Shown here: piece by piece, positions 50,336 to 59,753 of the stretch | How positions within the stretch are numbered: the first letter of the stretch is position 1 | Layout: each line of letters begins with the position of its first letter | Assembly (NCBI GenBank): GCA_964507045.1 | Contig: CAZDOO010000020.1 | Location: 1-64,000, forward strand | From: UBA8199 sp964507045 | GTDB taxonomy: Bacteria; Verrucomicrobiota; Verrucomicrobiia; Limisphaerales; UBA8199 | Length of the DNA stretch: 64,000 nt | Direction of reading: 5' to 3' | Made by a program: the position numbers and the translations under genes | Notes under the pieces: model-generated | Seen by the model: the letters and a program-made list of their open reading frames with translations, nothing else | Told to the model about the DNA's origin: nothing | Databases searched by the model: none

Positions 50336-53300
50336 CTAATTCACCGTCAACGCAACGCTCTGGCTGTGGCTGTTGAACTCGGGGGCGTACATGCACTGGA
50401 TCTGGGCCACCCCGGTCTGGTATTGGCCGCGAAGCTGGACGCGAGTCGAATACTCGAACACGTAAGTGCCCTTGGGAAGGTAATCAATGAAGAAGTGGCT
50501 CGCCACATCACGCGTGCTCTCGTAGTAGGCCAATCCGTCCTGATACTTGTAGCGCGAAAGCACGTTCACCGGCTCGGTGCCGCTGCCGCGCTGGTCCTTG
50601 AGGTGCACGTACTCCATGTCGCGGTCCACGCGCAGTTCGATGCGGACGACCAGTTCGTCGCCGACCTTAACCGGGCTCTTGACCGGCTCCAGCACGGGCC
50701 CCTTGGCGGTGTTGACCTTGGTGTAGAGGGACTTGTTCAGTTTCAGCGGGGTGCCTTCATACGGCGTGACCTTGCTCATGTCCTCCAGGTATTGCCAGTT
50801 CACACTGCCCCACGCGACGCCCGGGTCAACCTTTTTGACGGTGATCTCGCCCAGCTTCGGCTTAATGTCCGCCGGCGCAAAGCGATACTCATAGAAACCT
50901 GTGCCCGGCTCGACGGCGGGCGATGGACGCCCAGCGTCCGGCGATTGGCGATTGGCGGCCGGGGTGACGTCCACGCCGCCCAGTTTCACCTGTACGAGCG
51001 CCTCGCTCGACAGGATGTCCTTGCCGCACAGCAGCAGCGCGTACACCGCGTCAGCGGTGGCCTTGGTCGTCTTCCAATTCTGCGTCTGCTTCTGCTTGAG
51101 CAGCCACACCCGGCACTCCTCGACCGCCGGCAGGTCGCCCGCGACTTCGTCAAACGCCTCGATCATCAGCGCTTGCGTCTCAATCGGCGCCCGATACCAC
51201 CACCAGCTTAGCTCGGTGTCGCGCCAGAACATGCCCATCTCCTCGGTGGACACGCTGCGTTCCTTGATGGACTTCATGATGTCGCGGGGAGTTGAATCGT
51301 TAAATGAGTTAGAGGAGTTGAAGCGGTGGAGAGCGATGGCCAGGTGGCCCTGGGTCTGGCGGCAATTGGTCTGGAGCCAGAACTTGCGGGCCTGCTTGAG
51401 GAAGAACTCAACCGCCGGCTTGTGCTGCGGCGCGATCTTCATGTCCTTGAGAAAGAAGCTGCGGCCATAGAGGTAAAGGGCGTCGGTCGAACTGGGGACA
51501 TACTTCTCTGGCTCGGGCCACTTCTGGACTTGCTCATAGTGCTCGGTCATCCACGCATCCAGCCGCCGGAGCGAGCGGATGGCGGGGCCAACCTGAAGGT
51601 CCGCGCCCAAGTGCCGCAGCCGGCCAAAGCCGGTGGTGATATAGAGCGTGATATAATCATTGCCGCGCCCGCCCGGGAACCACGGCCAGGAGCCGTCGTT
51701 CAGTTGCTGCTCGGTCAGCTTGCGCAAGGTGGCATCCTGTTCGTAGTTGAGGCGGTTGTCGTCGAAAAGGATGCCGATGTTGCGGCGGGCCTGGCTCTCG
51801 TTACTGGCCTGCCGCAGCCACGGGGTCTCCTCGATCATCACCGCCTTGAGGTCCTGGTTCTTCTGGAGCGGGCTTTCCAGCGCAGGCGTGTTCTTCCACT
51901 GGTCGAAGATGCGCCGGATCTTAGGGTCGCCATTGGCGATGGTGCGCGCCAGGGCGTCGGCGTAAAGCCGGTTGAAGGTCTGCTCGGTGCACTCGTAGGG
52001 ATATTCCATCAGGTACGGCAGCGCCAGCACCGCATACCAGGCCGGGTTGGACACCATCTCCACGACCAGGCTCTGGTTCTGCAGCGTCTTCGAGCCGCCC
52101 GACTGGAGCAGCTTGGTGAACTCGAACTTCTTCGTGGCCGGCCCGCGAATCGGCAGCGGCAGCGACTCGGTGACCAGGATGCGCCGCGAGAGCACCGGCA
52201 GATACCCTTCCTCGCCGTCCGAGACGTTGGCCGCCGCGCCGACGGCCTTGTAAGTTAGGAAACCGCAGCCGTCGGGCACATGGACGCGCCAGGCGCAACT
52301 GCGTGATTCCTTGGCCGGGATGTCGAAGTCCTGCTCGGGCTTCGTGTTGCCGAGCAACTTATCCGCCGGCTGATTATTGAGCGCCTGGTTGAAGGTAAGT
52401 TGGACCTTGCCGCGCAGGGGCTTGTCGGTCTGGTTGGACACTTTGACGGTGAACTCGACGGTGTCATCCTCGCGCAAGAAGCGCGGGGGATTGGGCTGGA
52501 CCATCAGGTCTTTGGCAGTGACGGCGTGGTCTTCGATCAAGCCGCTGCGCACCGACCGGTCATGCGCAAAGCCCAGGAACCGCCACTTCGTCAGAGCCTC
52601 GGGCATTGTAAAGGTCATCCGCACCACGCCGTTGGAATCCGACGTCAACTGTGGGAAGAAGAACGCCGTCTCGTTCAGGTTCTTGCGGGCGGCGACCTTG
52701 CTCAGGTCGGGCTTCGGCGCCGCAGGCTCCTTGGCCGCGCCGCCTGCCCCCCCGACTTCCACCTTGTCGTTGGAGGCCTCTCGGCCTAGCCCGTCTGCCG
52801 CCACCTTCATCGCCAAAGCAGCGCCGGGCGGGGGTGAAGCCATCGGCTCCGGAGCCGCCATTGCCATGGGAGCCTCCTCCGGAACTCTCGCTCCAGAAAG
52901 CATCGTCACGCGCACACCCCTGCTCGTGGGAACAGCGTGGTATCCCCAAAGATTCCGAGTCAAGTCTGGAGGGAAACGGCGGTAGGTGATCTCCACACTC
53001 TCATAGGGCCTGTGCCAGCCCCCGAACACCGGCTGGAATCCCATCGGCGTATTGGCGAACTGCGACTGGGCCGTTGAGTAATCCTCGCGGAACACCGCAA
53101 ACTGGCGCGGCCATTCCAGCCTCGCAAACGCATCCAGCGACTCGTCATAGAGCGTCGCGACCAATTCAGCCACCAACCGCTCTGGAGTCTTGGAGTGCTG
53201 GAGTGCTGGAGTATTGGTTCTTCCATTACTCCCGGTCTCCATTACCCCATCACCCCGTTTACCCACCTGCAACGTCCATGTCTCCTTCTGCCCCGGCTGC

Positions 53301-56300
53301 AGCTTCGACACGAAGTGCTCCCATTTCAGCTCCAGGTCCTTGTTCTTCCAAGGGACACTGACCTTGCGCGACTCAAGATAGGCGCGGTTCTCCCGGATGA
53401 AAGTGACGTGGACGAAGCAGCCGCCGCGCATCGCTTCGGTAATGGCCAGCTTGATCTGCTGCTGGGTGGCGCCGGGCTGGGTCCAATAGCGCTGGATCAT
53501 GTGGTGGCGGTGCTCAATCTCGACAAATGCCCGCCCGGTTTCGTAGCCCGTCCCCCACAAGGCCATGAATTCCTCCCCCGGCTGCAGCTCCCAGCTCGGT
53601 GCGGCCAGCCCTTGTGGCACTTTGATGGCCAGCTTTGTCGCCTCGGGTTGCAAGACCTGCAAAGGGAGCCTGCCGGTGACTTTCCTGCCAAACCGATCTT
53701 GCGTCTCCAGCACGGCGCGATAGGCCCCCGCGGCGAGCTTGAAGAACAGTTTGGCCACGCCGTTGGTATCGGTGGTAAAGCCCTTTTCCGCAACCATCTT
53801 GCCCAGCGGCCAGTTATTCGGATTGGACAGGTCGTTGCCGGGTGCGTCCCCACCGCCGCCAAATCCTCTGCCGTGCCGCCATGGCTCAGCCCCACCCAAC
53901 TGTGGCCGGTGCACTTTGTCCGGCGCTTGCAACTCATAGACCTTCAGGCTGCCCTCAGCCACCTGCGGCTCGCCGTCGAGCGTCTGGGTCTCCAGCTTCA
54001 GTTCGACGGGCTTGCCGTCGGTCTGCCACTGGTCGGCGCTCATCTTGGTTTCGAGGGCGGTGTATCCGACGCGGATGGCGCGGTCAGCGGAACGCGTCTC
54101 GCCCGCGCTGTCGGTCACATCCGCGTTGATCTGGAACACGAAAGTCGGCTCGTCCTTCTCGGGCACCTTGGGGTCGGGCTTGGCTGCGAACTGGATTTGG
54201 AACGAGCCGTCAGTGCCGGTCCGGGCGATGCCGTGGGCAATCTCCTGGCCTTGGCTGTGCGGCATGCCGCCGCGCCACCAACCCCACCACCACGGCATCC
54301 GCACCTCGCGCACGACGTGATATTTGACCGCCGCGCCATCCACGGCGGCGCCGGTGTAGTTCATGGCATGGCCGGTCAGGCTCACCGTCTCGTTGAGCTT
54401 CGCCGCGGTTTTCGGGGCGTCGAGCGTCACCTCGAACTTGGGCCGCTTGTATTCCTCGACCCGGAACTGGGTCGCGCCCAAGGCCCGCCCCTCCGTCTGG
54501 ATAGACATTCCCCCCATGAGCCGATCGCGCGGGGCCGTAAAGCTGCCGGCGAAGGAGCCGTAATCGTTGGCGCGGTGCTGCTGGCGCGCAACCTCCTTTC
54601 CGTTGACGTCTTTGAACACCACCGTCAACTGCTCGCCCTTGAGCACCTCGTAGTTGTCCTTGGTCTGGTCCACCCAAAGGCAGATTCCCTTATATTGGAT
54701 GGTCTGGCCGGGTCGGTAGATGGCGCGGTCGGTGAAGAAGATCGTGGCCGCACCTGGCCGCGGGGATTGCTCCCTCTGCCAGTCGTAGGTCCAAAGGTCG
54801 CCCGCTGTGGCCACTTCCTGGGTGTCGTGGCGCGCGCGGAACAGATAGCCCCGGTTTTGCGAAGGCTTCAATGAGAAGTAGCCGTTGTCGTCCGCCTTCA
54901 GGGTGGGATCGGCAATGCGATTACCCTGGTTGTCGAGATGCCACACCGACACCTCGGCGCCAACGACTGGCTCGCCCGAGCCGGCCTGCCATACGAAGCC
55001 CTCGATCCTGCCGTCGCGCGTCCGCGTCACCAAGGCCAGGCTGCTCACCCAGACATCCGTCATGGAGATGACGTTGTCGGCCTCGCCAAACTTCGGGTCG
55101 TGGCTGGCAGCGATGAAGTAAAAGCCCGGCTTGAGGCTGTCGGGTGCGGAAGTGGCGAAGGTGTTCTCTTTGTAGTCGGCGGCAGGCGGCAGTTGCGCGG
55201 CCCATTCCAGCGCAGGTTTTCGAGACAGGATTTCCCGACGTTCCGCATCACTCAAATTCTCTGGCCGATGATGGCGCTTTTCCAGGAAGGCCTCCCAGTC
55301 ATACGGGATGGCCCGGAAATAGGCCGCTTCAACGTTGCGGTAGCGGAGGGTGATTTCGGGCCAGGGCGCATTCCATATTCGCTCGGTGGTTATCGTGGCG
55401 GACTTGGCCTCGATCTCGGTGACGAGGTTGCGGCAAAGCTTGCCGCCGGGCGATTGCGGGAACGTTTGCGCCCCTTGCAGGGCGAGCTTGTGCGCCGCCA
55501 CAAGGTCGTCCTGTTGCTGGAGCACGCGGCCCCATCGCTCGCGGGCCAGTGCCGACAGCTCGTCATCGGCCCACTTGTCCACGAAGGCCTTGAGCGCCGC
55601 CTGGTAGCGGTCATTCCTGCTTTGGCCGGACGCCGTGTTCCAGGCATAGGCCAGGCGCGCCAGGTCCGCGTCCAGAAACGCCGCCGGGTCGCTGTCCTTC
55701 TCGTGAAATGCCATCAACGCCCCATGCAGTGTCAGGGCCTTGATGATGGGCGAATCGGGGAATTGCTTGGCCGGGAAGGTCCGCCACCAGGCGAGGAACT
55801 TGTCGTGCGACTCCAGCGCCGGGCTGTCGGCGGACAGCTCGAATGCGTCCTCTGGTTTCGCCGCCGCCTGCTCGCCCGAGGTGTAGAACTCGAGGGCTTG
55901 GTGCGCGATGAAATCATAGAGCGTGGGCCGGTAACGGTCGGGCATGGTGCCCTTGATCAGCAAGTCATTCCAGGCGCTGATGGGTGTCGCCTTGAGAATC
56001 TTCTCCGCCGCAAGCGCCTTTTGAAACTGCCGGTCAATCGCCACAAAGAGGCGGGGCAGATCCCAAGTAGTGAAGTCCTTCCCGGGCGGGGTAGCGGTAG
56101 CAGTGCGCTGCATGAAGCGCCATTTGTTCTGCTGGAAGTATTGCCAATACCACTCGGCCTGCAGGGTATCCATCAGCGGCACCATCTCTTTGGGCGCCTT
56201 GGCGATCTCCGCCTCCAGGCGCGTGATCTTCTCCTCCGGCTTGTTGCCTTGGACGTTGCCCTCCAGCGCGATCCGCTGCCCGATGGCCTTCACGGCCTCG

Positions 56301-56539
56301 GCATAAGCCTTGTCCTGGAGCGCGCCCTGGATGATGGGTTCGAGGTTGGTGATAGCCGTCCTGGGCAGACCCTTCTTGATGGCTTCCTCGACCTGCTTCC
56401 ATTGCGCGTCGCGCGGGCCGGCCTGAAGGGAGAAACTCATCAGGAGCAGCGCGGCCGCGGCGCCGGCAAGGATCGAGGGCGGGTGTGGGCGGCGCGGTTG
56501 GGTGCCGCGGACGAATAAGCGGGCAAAGTATCTGTGCAT
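50336..56539 (-). CDS. giant bacterial alpha-2-macroglobulin with thioester motif
   Basis: From ATG 56539 (MHRYFARLFVRGTQPRRPH) the product has 2067 residues with signal helix ILAGAAAALLLMSFSLQA. A helical N-terminal region (about 35-420) precedes the macroglobulin beta domains: an MG-type domain near TIFFTDRAIYRPGQTIQYKG, then DRLMGGMSIQTEG and VEEYKRPKFEVTLDAP. The A2M core has WRFLGFAHDRSVRSGL and the thioester motif CTEQ in EYPYECTEQTFNRLYADAL (about residue 1520), followed by the TED helical domain and a receptor-like C-terminus. Family members trap proteases in the periplasm. No PBP1C partner gene is adjacent. Three in-frame repeat-derived insertions are present (50926, 51291, 53181). 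Confidence 0.92.
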   Translation of the reverse strand: MHRYFARLFVRGTQPRRPHPPSILAGAAAALLLMSFSLQAGPRDAQWKQVEEAIKKGLPRTAITNLEPIIQGALQDKAYAEAVKAIGQRIALEGNVQGNKPEEKITRLEAEIAKAPKEMVPLMDTLQAEWYWQYFQQNKWRFMQRTATATPPGKDFTTWDLPRLFVAIDRQFQKALAAEKILKATPISAWNDLLIKGTMPDRYRPTLYDFIAHQALEFYTSGEQAAAKPEDAFELSADSPALESHDKFLAWWRTFPAKQFPDSPIIKALTLHGALMAFHEKDSDPAAFLDADLARLAYAWNTASGQSRNDRYQAALKAFVDKWADDELSALARERWGRVLQQQDDLVAAHKLALQGAQTFPQSPGGKLCRNLVTEIEAKSATITTERIWNAPWPEITLRYRNVEAAYFRAIPYDWEAFLEKRHHRPENLSDAERREILSRKPALEWAAQLPPAADYKENTFATSAPDSLKPGFYFIAASHDPKFGEADNVISMTDVWVSSLALVTRTRDGRIEGFVWQAGSGEPVVGAEVSVWHLDNQGNRIADPTLKADDNGYFSLKPSQNRGYLFRARHDTQEVATAGDLWTYDWQREQSPRPGAATIFFTDRAIYRPGQTIQYKGICLWVDQTKDNYEVLKGEQLTVVFKDVNGKEVARQQHRANDYGSFAGSFTAPRDRLMGGMSIQTEGRALGATQFRVEEYKRPKFEVTLDAPKTAAKLNETVSLTGHAMNYTGAAVDGAAVKYHVVREVRMPWWWGWWRGGMPHSQGQEIAHGIARTGTDGSFQIQFAAKPDPKVPEKDEPTFVFQINADVTDSAGETRSADRAIRVGYTALETKMSADQWQTDGKPVELKLETQTLDGEPQVAEGSLKVYELQAPDKVHRPQLGGAEPWRHGRGFGGGGDAPGNDLSNPNNWPLGKMVAEKGFTTDTNGVAKLFFKLAAGAYRAVLETQDRFGRKVTGRLPLQVLQPEATKLAIKVPQGLAAPSWELQPGEEFMALWGTGYETGRAFVEIEHRHHMIQRYWTQPGATQQQIKLAITEAMRGGCFVHVTFIRENRAYLESRKVSVPWKNKDLELKWEHFVSKLQPGQKETWTLQVGKRGDGVMETGSNGRTNTPALQHSKTPERLVAELVATLYDESLDAFARLEWPRQFAVFREDYSTAQSQFANTPMGFQPVFGGWHRPYESVEITYRRFPPDLTRNLWGYHAVPTSRGVRVTMLSGARVPEEAPMAMAAPEPMASPPPGAALAMKVAADGLGREASNDKVEVGGAGGAAKEPAAPKPDLSKVAARKNLNETAFFFPQLTSDSNGVVRMTFTMPEALTKWRFLGFAHDRSVRSGLIEDHAVTAKDLMVQPNPPRFLREDDTVEFTVKVSNQTDKPLRGKVQLTFNQALNNQPADKLLGNTKPEQDFDIPAKESRSCAWRVHVPDGCGFLTYKAVGAAANVSDGEEGYLPVLSRRILVTESLPLPIRGPATKKFEFTKLLQSGGSKTLQNQSLVVEMVSNPAWYAVLALPYLMEYPYECTEQTFNRLYADALARTIANGDPKIRRIFDQWKNTPALESPLQKNQDLKAVMIEETPWLRQASNESQARRNIGILFDDNRLNYEQDATLRKLTEQQLNDGSWPWFPGGRGNDYITLYITTGFGRLRHLGADLQVGPAIRSLRRLDAWMTEHYEQVQKWPEPEKYVPSSTDALYLYGRSFFLKDMKIAPQHKPAVEFFLKQARKFWLQTNCRQTQGHLAIALHRFNSSNSFNDSTPRDIMKSIKERSVSTEEMGMFWRDTELSWWWYRAPIETQALMIEAFDEVAGDLPAVEECRVWLLKQKQTQNWKTTKATADAVYALLLCGKDILSSEALVQVKLGGVDVTPAANRQSPDAGRPSPAVEPGTGFYEYRFAPADIKPKLGEITVKKVDPGVAWGSVNWQYLEDMSKVTPYEGTPLKLNKSLYTKVNTAKGPVLEPVKSPVKVGDELVVRIELRVDRDMEYVHLKDQRGSGTEPVNVLSRYKYQDGLAYYESTRDVASHFFIDYLPKGTYVFEYSTRVQLRGQYQTGVAQIQCMYAPEFNSHSQSVALTVN
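50926..50962 (-). repeat. GGCGATTGG repeat inside alpha-2-macroglobulin
   Basis: It encodes ANRQSPDAGRPSPA near the C-terminus. It shares the 15-mer GGCGATTGGCGATTG with the M20 gene insertion at 33511. Confidence 0.7.
51291..51326 (-). repeat. GAGTTGAA-type repeat inside alpha-2-macroglobulin
   Basis: It encodes HRFNSSNSFNDSTPRD in the thioester-domain region. It resembles the spacer repeat after tatD (37815-37843). Confidence 0.65.
53181..53220 (-). repeat. GGAGTGCTGGAGT repeat inside alpha-2-macroglobulin
   Basis: Two exact TGGAGTGC copies plus two degenerate TGGAGT words, encoding TNTPALQHSKTPE between two beta domains. The next 40 bases (ATTACCCCATCACCCC type) continue the low-complexity stretch. 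Confidence 0.65.
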
Positions 56540-56784
56540 AAGGCTTCGATGGCTTTGAGCAGTCGGCTCATGTCGTTTCCAGCTATAAGCAATGTTTCCT
56601 CTGTATTGGACGGCAAGGGATGGTTTGTGCTCCGGAAAAGCGTTTGGCAAGCCGTTTCGGCGCTGAAGCACCGACCGGGATGCCGGAGCAGCCACCCGGG
56701 CTCGCCTGGCCCAGGCTCTGCCGGTAATTCCCGTTTCACGTTCTCCAACGAGCTTTGGGCAGGCGGTTGCAAACTGCCTCTGCG

Positions 56785-58872
56785 TCAAGACTCCGGAGGC
56801 GGGGACGCGGGGGACTCGTGGTAGGGGCGGTGGGATTGGTAGAGTTCCAGCAGGGTCTGGTTCTTCCGGGCAAGGTCGTCCTGCCCGGTGGCCTGGGCCA
56901 GGTCGCGGGCTTTCTGGGCCGCGGCGATGGCTTCGTCGAAACGCCCGGCCTCGGCCCAGGCAGCCGCCAGGGTGCCGAGCATGACCGGCTGGCGCTGGCC
57001 GGTCAGCTCGCAGGCGCGCCGGGCGAGGCGGACCGCCTCGTCGCCGTTCCGGAAGGCGGCGTTGGCGCTGGTGGCACGGATCCAGGCGAGGTTGTTGAGG
57101 GCATCGGGGGAGTCCGGTTGCCCCCGCAAGCCCTGCTGGTAGTGTTCGATGGCTTGGGCGGTATCGCCTCGCCGAGCCAAAAGCGCGGCGAGAGTGAAAC
57201 GGGTGGCCGGGTCGGAGGAATCATGCTGGAGCAGCTTGGAGAGAAGCGCAATGGCCTCGCCGGGCTTATTGCCCTGGGCCAGGATGTTGGCGTAGAGGAT
57301 CTCGATCTCGGGGAAACCGGGCTTGAGGCGCAGGGCTTCGCGGCAGTGGGCTTCGGCTTCCTCGAAATGCCCCGCGTCGGCGAGGGTATCGGCCAGCAGG
57401 CAATGCACCCACGGGTTGTTCTTGGTCACAGCGAGCGCGTGGCGGAAGAGCGTTTCGCTGCTTTGCCAATGGATCACCTGTTGCCGCGTAGCCAACAGCA
57501 GGACCGCGAGGGCAACGATGGAGGCCGAGACAAGGAGGGGTTTGAGACGAGGCCGGCGAGCCGCCATGTCGCCAAGGCCCCAGGCGGCCAGCACAAAAAT
57601 GCCAATTGAGGGGATGTAGGTGTAGCGATCGGCAATGGCCTGTTCCCCCACCTGCACCAGGCCGATGACGGGCACTAGGGTGCCGATGAACCAGAACCAG
57701 CCTGCCGGCAGATACCGGCGGCTGGAAAACTGCCGCAACACGAGCCAGGTCAAGACCGCCAGCAGCAGCGCGGCGCCAGCGACCTGCCCGGCGGGCCAGT
57801 GTTCCGGCCGAGGGTAGAAGCAGGCCAGGTCCACCGGCCAAAGCAGCTTCCCGAGGTACCGGCAATACCCAACCAGCGCATTGGCAATGCGGCCGCTGAA
57901 AGGAAGTTCGGCTGCGGACATCACGGCGCCGCCGGTGTGTTGGACAATATAGGTCACCACGCTGGACACCGCCGCCAGAAGGAAGAACGGGAGCTTCTCC
58001 AAAAGGAGGAAAGATGAAGGAGGAAGGAGGAAACGGCGAGCGGGGGACGTGATGCGCGGAGCGTGGGGCGTGGTGCGTGGCGCGTGATCCGTTTCCCCAT
58101 TCTGCATTCTGCATTCTTCCTTCTGCATTCGCCCCAACGGCCAGTAATCGAGCAGCAGCAGCACAAAGGGCAGCGTGACGAGCATCGGCTTGCTCATCAG
58201 GCCCAAGGCGAAGAAGACCAGCGAGAGGACGTAGAATGCAGAAGGGTGAATGATGAATGATGAATGCGGACCGCGGGCCGTCTCCTCATTCCGCATTCTG
58301 CCTTCTTCCTTCTTCCTTCTGCCTTCCGCGTAGCGCCCATACGCCCACAGCGTCAACAGAAGGAAGAAAGTGCTCAGCACGTCCTTGCGCTCGGAAATCC
58401 AGGCTACTGATTCCACATGGAGCGGATGCAGCGCGAAGAGCGCCGCCACCAACGCGCTGCGCCACCGGGCGCCCGTCAGCCGCCGCAGCACACCGAAGAG
58501 CAGCAGCGTGTTGGCCAGGTGAAACAACACATTAACGACGTGGGGGCCGGCCGGGCCGGGGCCGAACACCTGCGTGTCGAGCATGTGCGAGAACCAGGTC
58601 AGCGGATGCCAATTGCTCGCGTGGCCGGTGCGCAGGGCCCAGTCGGCGCCTTCGAGGGTCAATCCCTTCAGGACGTGCGCATTCGCGCTGACGTAAAGGT
58701 CGTCATCCAAGTCCACGAACTGAAACCGGAACACCGGGTAGAAGGCAAGCCATGTGGCGGCGGCCAGGAGCAACCCTAGGCTGCAAGGCCGAGCCATCAG
58801 GCGCGCCAGCCTGGAACCAGGTCGGGCGTCGCCGGAAGAGGGCGATGAGGTCATCTGCGCCAGTTCAGTCAT
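56785..58872 (-). CDS. TMTC-like membrane protein with TPR domain (putative GT-C glycosyltransferase)
   Basis: A 695-residue protein. About 11 membrane helices come first, with an acidic first periplasmic loop FQFVDLDDDLYVSANAHVL, then NWHPLTWFSHMLDTQVFG, HPLHVESVAWISERKDVL and IADRYTYIPSIGIF, all hallmarks of the TMTC/GT-C TPR family. About four TPRs end the protein (about 465-640). Eukaryotic TMTCs O-mannosylate cadherins; bacterial relatives are poorly studied. Two loops carry foreign peptides (KKEEGRMRNEE with HSSFIIHPSAF; RMQKEECRMQN with HAPRTTPHAPRIT and LLPPSSFLLL) encoded by short repeats. The paralogue at 59754 lacks them. Confidence 0.8.
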   Translation of the reverse strand: MTELAQMTSSPSSGDARPGSRLARLMARPCSLGLLLAAATWLAFYPVFRFQFVDLDDDLYVSANAHVLKGLTLEGADWALRTGHASNWHPLTWFSHMLDTQVFGPGPAGPHVVNVLFHLANTLLLFGVLRRLTGARWRSALVAALFALHPLHVESVAWISERKDVLSTFFLLLTLWAYGRYAEGRRKKEEGRMRNEETARGPHSSFIIHPSAFYVLSLVFFALGLMSKPMLVTLPFVLLLLDYWPLGRMQKEECRMQNGETDHAPRTTPHAPRITSPARRFLLPPSSFLLLEKLPFFLLAAVSSVVTYIVQHTGGAVMSAAELPFSGRIANALVGYCRYLGKLLWPVDLACFYPRPEHWPAGQVAGAALLLAVLTWLVLRQFSSRRYLPAGWFWFIGTLVPVIGLVQVGEQAIADRYTYIPSIGIFVLAAWGLGDMAARRPRLKPLLVSASIVALAVLLLATRQQVIHWQSSETLFRHALAVTKNNPWVHCLLADTLADAGHFEEAEAHCREALRLKPGFPEIEILYANILAQGNKPGEAIALLSKLLQHDSSDPATRFTLAALLARRGDTAQAIEHYQQGLRGQPDSPDALNNLAWIRATSANAAFRNGDEAVRLARRACELTGQRQPVMLGTLAAAWAEAGRFDEAIAAAQKARDLAQATGQDDLARKNQTLLELYQSHRPYHESPASPPPES
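58000..58130 (-). repeat. low-complexity repeat insertion in the TPR gene, site A
   Basis: Clusters of AGGAGGAA, GCGTGGTGCGTGG and CATTCTGCATTCTGCATTC words in frame, encoding RMQKEECRMQN, HAPRTTPHAPRIT and LLPPSSFLLL. The GCGTGGTGCGTGG part is shared with miaA. Confidence 0.8.
58225..58330 (-). repeat. low-complexity repeat insertion in the TPR gene, site B
   Basis: GAATGATGAATGATGAATG and TTCCTTCTTCCTTCTGCC words in frame, encoding RRKKEEGRMRNEE and HSSFIIHPSAF between two membrane helices. The CATTCTGC words are related to site A. Confidence 0.8.
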
Positions 58873-58971
58873 TGTGCCGCCATATCATCGCGGCGGGCCA
58901 AGGTTTAATCGAAATCCCGCGGGCGCAAAGGAAAAAGGAAATGAATTGCCCCCGCAGCCGCGCCGGGCATC

Positions 58972-59715
58972 ATGCTGTCCGGCTATCCACCCGTGGCAGA
59001 ACTTTTCCAGATCCTCCACGAAGACCGCGAGCTGTTGGTCATCAACAAGCCCGCCGGGCTGGTGTGCCACCCCACCAAGACGGACCAACTGTCCAGCCTC
59101 ATCGGTCGGGTGCGATTGCACCTGGGGCCGGGCGCGCAGCCGCACCTGGTAAACCGGCTCGACCGGGAAACCAGCGGCGTCACGCTCGTGGCCAAGGACC
59201 TGGACACCGCCCGCGAACTGCGGCGGCTCTGGGAAGGCCGGCAGGTCGAGAAGGATTACCTCGCCATCGTGCACGGCCATCCCCGCGAGGCGCACGCGAT
59301 CATCGCGGCGCCTTTGGGCGAAGACGAGCAGAGCCGGGTGGCGATCAAGGATTGTGTCCGCGCCGATGGCGTGGCGGCGCAAACGGAGTATTGGGTCCAG
59401 CGGCGGTTCACGCATGAGCAACAGCCCTTCGCCCTGCTGCTGGCCCGGCCGTGCACGGGGCGGAAGCACCAGATCCGGATTCATCTCGCGCATATCGGGC
59501 ATCCCATCGTGGGCGACAAGATCTACGGCGGCGACGAGGACCTGTATCTGGCGCTGGTGGACAATCGCCTGACGCCCGAGCAACGGCGGCGGCTGATCCT
59601 GCCCCATCACGCGCTGCACGCCCGCGAACTGCGGTTCACCTGGCGCGGCGACAACCGGATCTTCTGCGCGGAGCCCGAACCGTGGTTTACCGGCTGGCTG
59701 GAGGCGCATGTCTGA
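58972..59715 (+). CDS. RluA-family RNA pseudouridine synthase
   Basis: A 247-residue protein without an S4 domain. The catalytic motif HLVNRLDRETSGVTLVAK contains the conserved Asp, and KPAGLVCHP, EKDYLAIVHG, ARPCTGRKHQIRIHLAHIGH and PIVGDKIYGG complete the family signature. It isomerises uridine to pseudouridine in rRNA or tRNA; the precise target (RluA-, RluC- or TruC-like) is not decidable by eye. It lies between the two TMTC-like genes and is divergent from the first. Confidence 0.93.
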   Translation: MLSGYPPVAELFQILHEDRELLVINKPAGLVCHPTKTDQLSSLIGRVRLHLGPGAQPHLVNRLDRETSGVTLVAKDLDTARELRRLWEGRQVEKDYLAIVHGHPREAHAIIAAPLGEDEQSRVAIKDCVRADGVAAQTEYWVQRRFTHEQQPFALLLARPCTGRKHQIRIHLAHIGHPIVGDKIYGGDEDLYLALVDNRLTPEQRRRLILPHHALHARELRFTWRGDNRIFCAEPEPWFTGWLEAHV

Positions 59716-59753
59716 GATTGCGCCGCCGGGGCGCTTGATTCAGGCTCCCGGCG

